Source of the DNA: Paenibacillus tepidiphilus
GTDB lineage: Bacteria; Bacillota; Bacilli; Paenibacillales; Paenibacillaceae
Length of the DNA: 64,000 bases
Direction: 5' to 3'
Assembly (NCBI RefSeq): GCF_008635795.1
Contig: NZ_VWRQ01000008.1
Coordinates: forward strand, 62,001-126,000
Part shown: positions 25,352 to 34,065 of the stretch, piece after piece
Position numbering within the stretch: the stretch's first letter is position 1
How the letters are laid out: each line of letters opens with the position of its first letter
Notes under the pieces: generated by a model
The model's input: only the letters and a program-made list of their open reading frames with translations
Databases searched by the model: none
Told to the model about the DNA's origin: nothing
Program-made: the position numbers and the translations under genes

Positions 25352-28300
25352 ATGAAGAAATATTGGCAAAGCATTCTCGCCAGCCTGCTGCTGGTCCTGA
25401 TCGTACCGCTCGTCTCGCTGCTGGAGGTTGTGACGGAGAAGAGGGATATGCCGGTGGCCCGGCAAGGGATGATCGATCTGACGGATTGGGACTTTCAGGG
25501 CGGAACGGTCAACCTGAACGGGGAGTGGGCTTTCTACCCGGATGTTCTGCTGGCCCCGGAGGAGTTCGCCGGGAGCGTGCCGGGCCGGGAAACACCAGCA
25601 TCACCCAGTCTGATCCAAGTGCCGGGCAAATGGAATGCATATCTATCCGGCGACGGGAAGGCGGAAGCTAAAGGCTCCGGCACCTATCATCTGCAGATAA
25701 GAGTGCCATACGGTGAAGCGAAGGTATACGGAGTGCGTGTCGGCAACATCCGCATGGCGAGCGAAGTATTCATAAACGGACAGAGGATCGGGAACAGCGG
25801 TCTTCCAGCCGGGAATCCGGATGAAGGCAGACAGAACAATATCCCGTACACAGGATTCGCTGCTATTGACGGGAACAGGATGGACATTGTCGTTCAGGTG
25901 TCCAACTACAGCTATAACTCGGGTGGAATCATCACACCGGTGAAGTTCGGCGACCAGCAGGCGATCTTGAAGAGCCGTGAGGTGGCATTGCTTTCCGATG
26001 GCGTCGTCCTGTTCAGCTTTTTGCTGCTGTCTTTTTTCCTCCTGCTGTTCTCACGGGTGCGGGCAAGCCGGGGCATCACGCTGTATCTCGGATTATTCTG
26101 CATGGCGGCCTTTATTTATATATTGACCCATGGAGAGAAGCTGATCTCCGTCGCTTTGCCGGGTCTGCCTTATGAGATTGTGCTCAAGCTGCAATTAGCC
26201 TCCTCGACGCTGGTCTACTATTATCTGCTGCATTATATGGCCAACTCTGTTAATTACCCCATGTCTGCGGGTGTACTGAAAGCATCCAAGACTGTGACGG
26301 GCTTATTATTGCTGACCGCGGTGTTTGTTCCGGCGTATTGGTTCAGCTATCTGGAGACCCTGCTGGTCATCTGGGGAGGCGTCAGTCTCAGCCTGGTGCT
26401 CTACTATATGATCCAGGGCACGCGCCGGAATCCACAGGAAATGTTCCTGATGATGGTCAGCATCGAGAGTCTCAGCCTGGTGATCTTCTATTATCTGATC
26501 AGCATCACCAGCTTCGCGGTTAATTATTATGTACTGCTGTATGAAATCATATTGTTTGCACTGTTCCAGGCCATGGTGCTGACCCGCAGATATGCCGCTT
26601 CTTTCCGCGAAGTCGAGCAGCTCTCCCGCCGCTTGGTGTCCCTGGACGGACTGAAGGACAACTTCATGGAAGAAACCTCCCGGGAGCTGCGGAGACCGCT
26701 GCTCGGGATCGTCAATATGGCCCAGACGCTGGGTGAGGGAGCGGCGGGACCCTTAAACGCCAAGCAAAGTGAACAATTGGCAATGATCGTCTCCACCGGG
26801 AAACGGCTGTCGTCACTGATCAACGACATGTCCGACTTCGCCCTCTTGAACCACGGCGGATTGTCTCCGCAGCGGCAGAATGTAGATTTGCGCACGGTGG
26901 CCGCCTCCGTTCTGGAGGTGACGCGCCACCTGGCCGGCAATTCCGCACTTGATTTCCGGCTTGAACTGCCGGCGCAGCTTCCCCTGCTGGAAGCCGATGA
27001 GCAGCGGCTGATTCAAATTCTGTTCAATTTGTTCTCCAATGCAGTAAACCACACACCCGGAGGGACGATTACGCTATCCGCCGAGGTTCAGGGGGGCTAT
27101 GTTGCCGTCACGCTGGCAGACAACGGCATCGGCATAGCGCCGGAGCGGCTGCGGAATATCTTCGACGCCCCCGAGACGGATGGTAACGCAGGCAAAATGG
27201 CATACCGCGAATATAGTCTGGGCCTCAGCATTGTCCAGAAGCTGGTCGAGCTCGGCGGAGGAACCATTTCAGCCCGCTCTGATTGGGGCCGGGGCTCGGT
27301 ATTTACCTTCACGGTTCCAATTGTTAAAGAAAAACCGGCGTTTCTGAATCAGGAGTATCTGGAAGTGACCGGCTGGGAAACAGCCGCCTCGGACGGAAAC
27401 GAGGCGGCAGACGATATTCCGTCCGAGGCGGAATGCTGCTACATTCTGGTAGTCGACAATGATCCGGTCAACCGTCAGGTGCTTGCCAATGCACTGCGGC
27501 TGGAGAAGCATGCGGTGATCACCGCCTCGAGCGGTCCGGAGGCGCTGGCCAGAATGCAGGATTATCCGGAGCTCGATCTGGTTATCCTTGGCTGGGTCAT
27601 GCCTGAAATGCCGGGATTGGTGCTGTGTAAGGCAATCCGCAAGCGGTTTGTGCTGTCTGAGCTGCCGATTCTGGTGCTGACGGCCGGCAGCCGCCCGCAG
27701 GATATCCAGGCCGTCTTTGAGGCGGGAGCCAACGATTATTTAAGCAAGCCTGTGGATCTGCGCGAGTTCCGGGCCCGTGTGCAGACGCTGCTGGATATGC
27801 GCAAGTCGATCCGTGTCTCGGTGCAGACGGAGATCGCCTTCCTTCAGGCCCAAATTAAGCCGCATTTCCTGTACAATGCGCTGAATGCCATCATTTCGGT
27901 ATGCCCCGACGATCCCGAGAAAGCGACTGATTTGCTGCTGGAGCTAAGCCAATATTTGCGCAGCAGCTTTGACTTTCAGAACCGCGGGCAGACGGTGCCG
28001 CTGCAGAAGGAGCTGGGTCTGGTCCAGTCCTATCTGGCACTGGAGCAGGCGCGGTTCGATGAACGGCTGCGGATTGTCTTCGATGTTCCTGAAGATATCC
28101 GGGAGCTGGTGCCGCCGCTCAGTATTCAGCCGATTGTCGAGAATGCCGTCAACCATGGCGTGATGCAGAAGGAGGCCGGCGGTACGGTGACCTTGTCGAT
28201 CCGGCTGCTGCCGGACAAGCTGGCGGTTGCGGTAACAGACGACGGCATCGGCATGACCGGAGAGCGGATTGCCGAGGTACTCTCGGAAGAGCGTGCCGAG

Positions 28301-28438
28301 GGAGGCATCGGCCTGCGGAATATTCAGAGACGGCTGCTCAAAATGTACGGCGCCGGACTGATGATCCAGAGCAGGCCGGGCTACGGAACAACGATCTCCT
28401 ATACCATACCGCGCACGAATACATCCATGAACGCATGA
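25352..28438 (+). CDS. 7TMR-DISM double kinase with a degenerate HisKA/REC half and an intact LytS-type kinase
   Basis: The 1028-residue protein has an N-terminal anchor, an outside jelly-roll 7TMR-DISM domain (about 35-200), seven membrane helices (about 210-410), HisKA + HATPase (about 430-660), a receiver (about 700-820), and a second kinase of LytS type with its own HATPase (about 830-1025). The HisKA motif reads SRELRRPL: the phospho-acceptor His is Arg444. The receiver reads LVILGWVMPEM: the phospho-acceptor Asp is Gly747 (codon GGC, one base from GAC), although the other acidic residues, Thr and Lys (YLSKP) are kept. The LytS-type box QAQIKPHFLYNAL is intact (His838), so signalling should run through the C-terminal kinase. 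It is followed 21 bp later by a SARP response regulator, the likely partner. Confidence 0.9.
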   Translation: MKKYWQSILASLLLVLIVPLVSLLEVVTEKRDMPVARQGMIDLTDWDFQGGTVNLNGEWAFYPDVLLAPEEFAGSVPGRETPASPSLIQVPGKWNAYLSGDGKAEAKGSGTYHLQIRVPYGEAKVYGVRVGNIRMASEVFINGQRIGNSGLPAGNPDEGRQNNIPYTGFAAIDGNRMDIVVQVSNYSYNSGGIITPVKFGDQQAILKSREVALLSDGVVLFSFLLLSFFLLLFSRVRASRGITLYLGLFCMAAFIYILTHGEKLISVALPGLPYEIVLKLQLASSTLVYYYLLHYMANSVNYPMSAGVLKASKTVTGLLLLTAVFVPAYWFSYLETLLVIWGGVSLSLVLYYMIQGTRRNPQEMFLMMVSIESLSLVIFYYLISITSFAVNYYVLLYEIILFALFQAMVLTRRYAASFREVEQLSRRLVSLDGLKDNFMEETSRELRRPLLGIVNMAQTLGEGAAGPLNAKQSEQLAMIVSTGKRLSSLINDMSDFALLNHGGLSPQRQNVDLRTVAASVLEVTRHLAGNSALDFRLELPAQLPLLEADEQRLIQILFNLFSNAVNHTPGGTITLSAEVQGGYVAVTLADNGIGIAPERLRNIFDAPETDGNAGKMAYREYSLGLSIVQKLVELGGGTISARSDWGRGSVFTFTVPIVKEKPAFLNQEYLEVTGWETAASDGNEAADDIPSEAECCYILVVDNDPVNRQVLANALRLEKHAVITASSGPEALARMQDYPELDLVILGWVMPEMPGLVLCKAIRKRFVLSELPILVLTAGSRPQDIQAVFEAGANDYLSKPVDLREFRARVQTLLDMRKSIRVSVQTEIAFLQAQIKPHFLYNALNAIISVCPDDPEKATDLLLELSQYLRSSFDFQNRGQTVPLQKELGLVQSYLALEQARFDERLRIVFDVPEDIRELVPPLSIQPIVENAVNHGVMQKEAGGTVTLSIRLLPDKLAVAVTDDGIGMTGERIAEVLSEERAEGGIGLRNIQRRLLKMYGAGLMIQSRPGYGTTISYTIPRTNTSMNA

Positions 28439-28459
28439 CTTGAGGGGTGAGCCACAACG

Positions 28460-29584
28460 ATGAAAGCAATACTGATTGATGATGAGAAGCCGGCGCTGCA
28501 GCATCTGGAGCGTCTGCTGCTCAAGGATGGGCGGCTGGAGATCGCCGGCAAGTATACCTCGGCCCGGCTGGGGCTGCAGCATCTGCAGCGGGAGAAGGCG
28601 GATATTGTCTTTCTGGACATTGGCATGCCGGAAATGAACGGGCTGGAGGCGGCGGAGCACATCGCCGTTCTGGACCGCAGTATCCGGATCGTCTACAGTA
28701 CGGCGTATTCCGAATATGCGGTTGAGGCCTTCGAGCTCAATGCGGTCGATTACCTGCTCAAGCCGGTGACTTCGCAGCGGCTGGGAAAGACACTGGAGCG
28801 GCTGGTGGACAACGGTGCGCAGGAAGAACCGCCGGCGGCAGCAGTGCAAGCCGGACGGCAGCAGTCGATTCTCTGCTTCAAGCGGCTTGAATTCCAGGAC
28901 AGCAGAGAACCGGACCGGAAGCTGCAGTGGAGAACGAGCAAGGCTCAGGAGGTGTTCGCCCTGCTGCTTCACCATCAGGGTCAATGGATTCTGAAGGACA
29001 CGATTGTCGATCTGGTCTGGCCGGACTTCAAACCGGAGAAGGCGCTGACGAATCTGCATACCACGGTCTACCATATCCGCAGGCTGCTCAAAATCTGGGA
29101 CATGGACGTGGTTGTTGAGTTCTCCCAGGAACGGTACCGGCTGGTAATGCGGAATGTGCAGCTCGATACACAGCAGTTTGAAGCAGGCTGGCAGGGCACC
29201 GCCGTTCAGACGGAGGAAGAGTGGGGGCGCCGGGAGGCGGTGCTGGCACTGTACCGCGGCGATTATTTGGGCGAGCATCATTACGGCTGGGCCGAGCACC
29301 GGCGTAAGGAGCTGCAGACCCGTTACCTGCAGATGTCGCTGCGCTCGGCCGAATATGAGCTGGCCGTCTTACGTCCGCGCCAGGCGCTGGACCGGCTGCT
29401 CGCTTTGCAGGATTATGACCCGTACTCTGAGGATACCTGCCGGCTTATTCTGCGCAGCTATGTGGATATCGGGGATTTCATCGGCTTTCGGAAGCATTAT
29501 GACAAATATAAGGAGCTGCTTGAGAGCGAGCTTGGCATCCGGCCGGACCGGATGATGGAAAGCTGGGTGCATGGACTTTTTTGA
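28460..29584 (+). CDS. Response regulator with SARP/BTAD output domain
   Basis: The 374-residue protein starts with an intact receiver (DDEKP; Asp in VFLDIGMPEMNG; Lys in LLKPVT). A linker follows, then an OmpR-like winged helix (about 135-230; WRTSKAQEVFALLLHHQGQWILKDTIVDLVWPD...LHTTVYHIRRLL) and a bacterial transcriptional activator (BTAD) helical-repeat domain to the end. This layout is a SARP-type regulator. It lies 21 bp behind the double kinase with GAGGGGTGA upstream of the start, so the two form a two-component pair. Target genes are not visible. Confidence 0.9.
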   Translation: MKAILIDDEKPALQHLERLLLKDGRLEIAGKYTSARLGLQHLQREKADIVFLDIGMPEMNGLEAAEHIAVLDRSIRIVYSTAYSEYAVEAFELNAVDYLLKPVTSQRLGKTLERLVDNGAQEEPPAAAVQAGRQQSILCFKRLEFQDSREPDRKLQWRTSKAQEVFALLLHHQGQWILKDTIVDLVWPDFKPEKALTNLHTTVYHIRRLLKIWDMDVVVEFSQERYRLVMRNVQLDTQQFEAGWQGTAVQTEEEWGRREAVLALYRGDYLGEHHYGWAEHRRKELQTRYLQMSLRSAEYELAVLRPRQALDRLLALQDYDPYSEDTCRLILRSYVDIGDFIGFRKHYDKYKELLESELGIRPDRMMESWVHGLF

Positions 29585-29723
29585 TTGCAGGAAGAACTGG
29601 AAAGTCATAGAATTTAGTTGGGCTTGCACAGATACACTATAACTGCCGGACCCGAGTAACGCTGTCCATCAGAATGCCCGGCCTAGGAATAGGGAAGGGC
29701 AGCGCCGGAATGCGGCGCCGTGA

Positions 29724-29750
29724 TGAAACGTTTCTGCCGGCTGGTGCGTA
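29724..29750 (+). promoter_or_regulatory. Candidate ECF-sigma promoter of the channel/ATP-grasp operon
   Basis: TGAAAC (29724-29729) and CGTA (29747-29750) are separated by 17 bp, 40 bp before the first gene. The hexamer pair is the pattern used by sigma-W/sigma-M type ECF factors in Bacillus (usual spacer 16-17 bp), which respond to envelope stress. The G-rich start of the spacer differs from the usual T-rich one. Confidence 0.45.
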
Positions 29751-29790
29751 TCAGATGCGTAGATAAAGTGATCAGAAAGGAAGGGATGGA

Positions 29791-30009
29791 ATGGATAACG
29801 GAATGCAGGTCGTCCTCTTCGAGAAATTGCCGAGCGGCGACTTAACCATTATTGAAGAGCGGGTCTGGAGCATGAATATGATTACGGCGCTCGAGCATGT
29901 GAATTATATTGTGGTCAGCGGACGGGAGTACGAAGCGGTGGAAGGCCGGCTGAATGTCGATGAAGGCAAGCTGGAGCTGCTGCTCGTCCCGATGCGCTCG
30001 GAAGGATAA
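29791..30009 (+). CDS. Small protein of unknown function, first gene of the channel/ATP-grasp operon
   Basis: A 72-residue acidic soluble protein (MDNGMQVVLFEKLPSGDLTIIEERVW...NYIVVSGREYEAVEGRLNVDEGKLELLLVPM). It looks like a small all-beta domain; no family was recognised. The start has AAAGGAAGGG at 29777-29786. It is 21 bp ahead of the Gly-Gly-tailed exported protein and so belongs to the same operon. Confidence 0.7.
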   Translation: MDNGMQVVLFEKLPSGDLTIIEERVWSMNMITALEHVNYIVVSGREYEAVEGRLNVDEGKLELLLVPMRSEG

Positions 30010-30030
30010 GGCCAGGAAGGAGAGCTCATA

Positions 30031-30735
30031 ATGGAAAAGGATGAAAACGCAAAGCCGAAGGAAACGGCCTCCCGCTTCTTCACCCCTGACGGGAAGCCGC
30101 TGCGCGTCCTCTCCACGTCGCTGGGAATCGCACTCCTCGCGAACGCGATGTTTATTCCCGGCGGCGCCGGCGCTACCGGAGGAAGCTCCGGTGAAGAACC
30201 GAAGCTGGTGTCGTGGTCGACGGAAGAGGTCAAAGCTTATTTCGATCCCAATGTGGACTGGAACATTCCCTACCCCGAAGAGAATGCCGAAGAAGTTGAG
30301 CAGGAGGGAACCGGGGCGGTGACTTCCGGAGGAACGACCGTCATCAACAACTACGGCGGCTACAGCTCAGGCTTCGGCTGGGATGATCTGCTGCTCTACC
30401 ACATGCTGTTCAACAATGGTTCATACTACTCCTCCAGAGGCTGGTACAATGACCGGCCTACGTATTACGGCGGCACACGCAATACCTATAAACCGCCGAC
30501 CTACAGCAGCGGCAGCTTTCAGAATAAGCCGGTTGCCGGGTCGGTGGCCAAGCCGAAGACCTCAACCTCGGCAACCGGGTCCATTACCCGGAGAAATACG
30601 TCATCTAAGACCGGCGGTGTGGGCGGCACGTCCAGCGGGCTCGGCTCCTCCAAGAGCTCCAGCTCAAGCTCCAGCAGCAAATCCGGCTCAGTGTCGCGTT
30701 CCGGCTCGAGCAAAAGCAGCGGTTTCGGCGGATGA
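30031..30735 (+). CDS. Exported/membrane Ser-Gly-rich protein ending in Gly-Gly (YgiB/YjfM-like layout)
   Basis: The 234-residue protein has a charged N terminus, one hydrophobic segment (about residues 28-48, ending FIPGGAGATGG), an acidic part, then an aromatic/Gly part (GGYSSGFGWDDLLLYHMLFNNGSYYSSRGWYNDRPTYYGG is the region at about 109-149). A Ser/Thr/Lys/Gly-rich tail ends SKSSGFGG. Size, layout and the Gly-Gly end resemble E. coli YgiB (DUF1190), whose gene adjoins a GSPS-like ligase; homology is not proven by eye. It overlaps the ATP-grasp ligase gene by 4 bp (ATGA), so the two are translationally coupled. A role as the ligase's peptide substrate is an inference. Confidence 0.7.
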   Translation: MEKDENAKPKETASRFFTPDGKPLRVLSTSLGIALLANAMFIPGGAGATGGSSGEEPKLVSWSTEEVKAYFDPNVDWNIPYPEENAEEVEQEGTGAVTSGGTTVINNYGGYSSGFGWDDLLLYHMLFNNGSYYSSRGWYNDRPTYYGGTRNTYKPPTYSSGSFQNKPVAGSVAKPKTSTSATGSITRRNTSSKTGGVGGTSSGLGSSKSSSSSSSSKSGSVSRSGSSKSSGFGG

Positions 30736-31949
30736 CCGGGACGGAAAGCGCCTTCCGTTACATCGACAATACGCATCTGGAGCGTTCGCCCCGCGTAGAG
30801 GAGCTGCGGGAGCTTGGCTTCACCTGGGCCGATCTGGAGGAGGAGCAGTACTGGCTGGACGCGGTTGCCGTAATGCGAGGTGATGTATACCGTGAGTTGA
30901 TGCAGGCGGCTAAGAGCCTGTGGCTGATACTCGACAAGGCGGTCCGCTATGTGCACCGGCGGCATGATCTGTATGATCTGCTCGGTATTCCCCCTGTGCT
31001 GTGGCAAATGCTTGATGATTGTCCGCTCCCTGAGCCTGGCCTGATCAGCCGGTATGCCCGGTTTGATTTTGCCGTGGCGGATGACGGCACGATTAAGCTG
31101 CTGGAGCTGAACGCGGACACACCGACCGGCTATGTCGAGGCCTCCATTGCTACGCCATGGGTGTGCGCCCAGGGAGGTATCGCCAGCCCCAATGCGGCGA
31201 TGAAGGAACTGCTTGCTGCAGCCTGGAGCATCGAGCGGCCGGATACGGCGGCTTGTGTCGCCTATGGCTCGCATATGGAGGATTCGGGGACGATTGAGGC
31301 GCTGGTGAAGCACAGCGGTCTGGATATACAGTGTGTCGACTGTCTCGATCTCTGGATTGACGAAGGGGTGGTCCGTGTCGGTGACGAACGGATCATTGAG
31401 CGGATGTTCGCGCTGTATCCGAAGGAATGGATGGCTGTCGACGACGCCGGCGATGCGCTGGCCTATGCCATCGAGACCGGCAAGCTCCAGCTGTTCAACG
31501 GACCGCACAGCATCCTGCTGCAGTCGAAGGGGCTGGTTGCTGCGGTATGGGGCATGTATGAGCTGGGCCTGCTGTTCAGCGAAGAGGAGCGGGAGGCCAT
31601 ATCCCGGTATCTCTTGCCTACGTATAACAAGCCGGTATTTACCGGCGGCTTCGTATCCAAATCCGTATTCGGACGCGAAGGCGGTTCTGTGCGCCTGTTC
31701 GGCGAGGACGGGACGCTTGAACTGGAGGATGAAGAGGGCTTTGACAGCAGTACATTGTTTCCAACCGTGTATCAAAAGAGAACCGAGCTGGCCCGGATCC
31801 CCTCTCCGGAGGGCGAACTTCACCTCCTGACCGGCCTGTTCGTCCTGAACGGGCAGCCTTGCGGATTGCTCGGCCGGGCCGGCGGACCGATAACGGGCAA
31901 TGCCAGCCATTTTATCGCGCTAGGAGTGAGCGAGCTTGAAGAAGAATAA
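30732..31949 (+). CDS. Glutathionylspermidine synthase-like ATP-grasp ligase (YgiC/YjfC family)
   Basis: The 405-residue protein is the ATP-grasp synthetase domain alone, without the amidase domain of E. coli GspS. ATP/Mg-binding motifs are visible: LLELNADTPTGYVEA (Glu125, Asn127) and VSKSVFGREGGSV (Lys310, GREG 314-317). The family forms an amide between a C-terminal glycine carboxylate and an amine; for YgiC/YjfC-type proteins the real substrates are unknown. It overlaps the preceding Gly-Gly-tailed protein gene by 4 bp and the next lipoprotein gene by 14 bp, showing tight coupling. Confidence 0.88.
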   Translation: MTGTESAFRYIDNTHLERSPRVEELRELGFTWADLEEEQYWLDAVAVMRGDVYRELMQAAKSLWLILDKAVRYVHRRHDLYDLLGIPPVLWQMLDDCPLPEPGLISRYARFDFAVADDGTIKLLELNADTPTGYVEASIATPWVCAQGGIASPNAAMKELLAAAWSIERPDTAACVAYGSHMEDSGTIEALVKHSGLDIQCVDCLDLWIDEGVVRVGDERIIERMFALYPKEWMAVDDAGDALAYAIETGKLQLFNGPHSILLQSKGLVAAVWGMYELGLLFSEEEREAISRYLLPTYNKPVFTGGFVSKSVFGREGGSVRLFGEDGTLELEDEEGFDSSTLFPTVYQKRTELARIPSPEGELHLLTGLFVLNGQPCGLLGRAGGPITGNASHFIALGVSELEEE

Positions 31950-32586
31950 GCGAATGCGGGCCGGCAGAGCCCGCGCCGGAGTGCTCGCACTGCTGCTGAC
32001 AGCGGTTATGCTGCTCAGCGCATGCGGCAATCAGGACAGTGTGTTTCATACCGGAGCACCGGCGGCTGAAACAACCGACAGTGTGGCAACCGTACCGTGG
32101 GATTATCGGGTGGTGGAGAGCACCGTCGGCGATCTGGTCGGCAGCGACATGACTGTGCTGCCGGACAACGAACTGCTGCCGAACGACAACAATTATGCCA
32201 CCGGAGACAAGGTGTGGACCCTGCAGTTTATGGACGCCGAATTGACGACGACGGCGGATCAGAAGAACGAGATCAATCTGTCCGCCTGGGACACGCTGAA
32301 GACCTATCCGGATCATCAGGCTGCCATCGACGATCTATCCAATCTGAAGGTGTCCATCACGACCGATGTCGATCTGGTGGGCGTCTACCAGACATCGTAT
32401 CAGGGCAAGACGCGGAACTTCGCCGTCCTGGAGCTGCCTTCGGGCAACCGGATCAAGCAGCCGATCGACAATGATCGCTACAAGGCGCTGGAGAAACAGA
32501 AGACCGCCTCCGTCGTGCTGGAGGAAGTGCATGATTTTGCCGATTATGACTTGGCTTATGCAAAATTCAGGGGGTGGGCGAATTGA
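31936..32586 (+). CDS. Lipoprotein of unknown function in the channel/ATP-grasp operon
   Basis: A 216-residue protein with a basic N terminus (KKNKRMRAGRARAG), a hydrophobic stretch and lipobox LLSAC (about residues 28-32), so it should be a lipoprotein on the outer face of the membrane. The mature part is acidic and looks like a single mixed alpha/beta domain. No family recognised. TTG start at 31936 with AGGAG at 31922-31926; it overlaps the ligase gene by 14 bp and the DUF350 gene by 4 bp. Confidence 0.75.
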   Translation: MKKNKRMRAGRARAGVLALLLTAVMLLSACGNQDSVFHTGAPAAETTDSVATVPWDYRVVESTVGDLVGSDMTVLPDNELLPNDNNYATGDKVWTLQFMDAELTTTADQKNEINLSAWDTLKTYPDHQAAIDDLSNLKVSITTDVDLVGVYQTSYQGKTRNFAVLELPSGNRIKQPIDNDRYKALEKQKTASVVLEEVHDFADYDLAYAKFRGWAN

Positions 32587-32975
32587 CGATTGTAATTAAT
32601 ATTGTAGTCAGCGTATTAACGATCATTCTGCTGCAAGTACTCGGGATGGTTATCTTCCAGCTGATGACGCCGTTCAAAGATATGGAGGAGCTGAAGAAGG
32701 GGAATGTGGCAGTAGCGCTGGCACTGGGCGGCAAATTCCTGGCGACTGCGATCATCATCGGTGTGGCGGCCTATACCAACACCTCCATCTGGCACATGAT
32801 GCTCTGGTTCGCAGTGGGTTATGTCTGCCTGATTGTGGCTTACTGGGTGTTTGAGCTATTTACGCCGGGATTCCGCATTTCACAGGAGCTGGAGAAGGGC
32901 AACACGGCCGTAGGCACAATGCTCTGCCTCGTGTTCGTCGGAACCGCCTTTGCGGTAAGCAGTCTGATTATTTAA
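32583..32975 (+). CDS. DUF350 (YjfL-type) membrane protein
   Basis: The 130-residue protein has four hydrophobic segments arranged as two similar halves, each with the DUF350 signature: ELKKGNVAVALALGGKFLAT in the first and QELEKGNTAVGTMLCLVFVG in the second. DUF350 proteins such as E. coli YjfL have unknown function. In E. coli, yjfL lies near a YjfC ligase, as here. A TTG start at 32583 overlaps the previous stop (TTGA) and is preceded by GGGGGTG at 32569-32575; an in-frame GTG at 32574 lies within that site. Confidence 0.85.
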   Translation: MTIVINIVVSVLTIILLQVLGMVIFQLMTPFKDMEELKKGNVAVALALGGKFLATAIIIGVAAYTNTSIWHMMLWFAVGYVCLIVAYWVFELFTPGFRISQELEKGNTAVGTMLCLVFVGTAFAVSSLII

Positions 32976-33002
32976 CGGCTTTCGCGGGAGGCGGGGGGAC
33001 AG

Positions 33003-34019
33003 GTGCATTTTATCCTTAGAATCACCGGCAAGCTGATGAAGTTTAAGAACAAATCCATTGCGCTGCTCATCCTGGCGTTCATTCTGCTGTGTGCGACCGT
33101 CGCCTTCCTGCTGGAGCCGGACACCTTCGGGCAATGGTTCAACGCCCTGTACTGGGTGATGACTACGATGTCCACCGTAGGCTACGGCGATTTCTTCGCG
33201 GCCACGGCTGCTGGAAGGCTGTTTACGATGTTCCTGTATATTTTCGGAATCGGCCTGCTCAGTCTGGTGATCGGCAAGATTGTCGAAGCGTTTGGAGAAG
33301 TACAGCGGAGGAGAGGAGCCGGAACGTTGAGCTTTCAGGGGAAGGATCATGTTGTACTGATTAACTGGAGCCGTAAAACGCAGGCGGCGGTGGATGAAAT
33401 TCTCTGCTATCAGCCGAAATGCCGGATTGTCATTATTGATGAGAGCGGGCGGCATCCGCTGGAGCAGCTTGAGCAGGTGCACTTTATTAGCGGGGACGGG
33501 TCGGCGGACGACATTCTGCACAAGGCCAACATTGAGGAGGCCCGGGCGGCGATCATCTTCGGCGATACCCGGATCGACGAGCCTTCGCTGGTGGACGGCA
33601 AATCGCTGCTGATCGCGTCCAGCATTGAACGAATCGCTCCGCAGGTGCATACTACCGTGGAAATCCTGCAGGAGAAGAATATTCAGAATTTCCGCCACGT
33701 GCATATCAATGAATTCGTGGTGTCGCATGATGCGGTATCCCGCCTCGCCGTACGGTCGGCGCTGCAGGAAGGCAACTCTGAGGTCATCACCCAATTGCTC
33801 AGCCGCCAGCATGGCGATGACATCTATGAAATTCCCTGCAATCCGGCATGGAAGACCTATGGAGATGCTTTTCAGGCTCTGCTTCAGCAGGGAGCTACCC
33901 TGCTCTCCGACCACGGCGATCTTGGCATCAACCGCAAGCTGGGCCAGGCAATTCCAGACGGCGCGAGGTTGTATATTGTCTCCGATGAAGAAACCTATCG
34001 GAGGATTAAAGGAATATAA
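33003..34019 (+). CDS. YugO-like potassium channel with RCK/TrkA-N domain
   Basis: The 338-residue protein has two membrane helices (about residues 17-36 and 68-92) around a pore loop with selectivity filter TVGYGDF (58-64), hence a two-helix K+ channel. A cytosolic RCK domain follows (VVLINWSRKTQAAVDEIL; IIDESG; ISGDGSADDILHKANIEEARAAII) that should gate the channel through a ligand. The usual GxGxxG of RCK-N is replaced by NWSRKTQ, so NAD binding may be altered. Length is close to B. subtilis YugO (328). GTG start behind GGGAGGCGGGGGG. It is the last gene of the operon and is followed by a terminator. Confidence 0.9.
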   Translation: MHFILRITGKLMKFKNKSIALLILAFILLCATVAFLLEPDTFGQWFNALYWVMTTMSTVGYGDFFAATAAGRLFTMFLYIFGIGLLSLVIGKIVEAFGEVQRRRGAGTLSFQGKDHVVLINWSRKTQAAVDEILCYQPKCRIVIIDESGRHPLEQLEQVHFISGDGSADDILHKANIEEARAAIIFGDTRIDEPSLVDGKSLLIASSIERIAPQVHTTVEILQEKNIQNFRHVHINEFVVSHDAVSRLAVRSALQEGNSEVITQLLSRQHGDDIYEIPCNPAWKTYGDAFQALLQQGATLLSDHGDLGINRKLGQAIPDGARLYIVSDEETYRRIKGI

Positions 34020-34023
34020 CGAG

Positions 34024-34065
34024 CCGGGCAGCACTCCCTTCATGGGGACGCTGCCCGGTTTTTTT
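34024..34065 (+). terminator. Rho-independent terminator of the channel/ATP-grasp operon
   Basis: CCGGGCAGC (34024-34032) pairs with GCTGCCCGG (34050-34058), followed by seven T residues. Confidence 0.92.

Noticed and set aside
29702..29718. GCGCCG/CGGCGC hairpin before the channel/ligase operon
   Set aside because: Only a 6-bp stem without a T run; too short to call a terminator.
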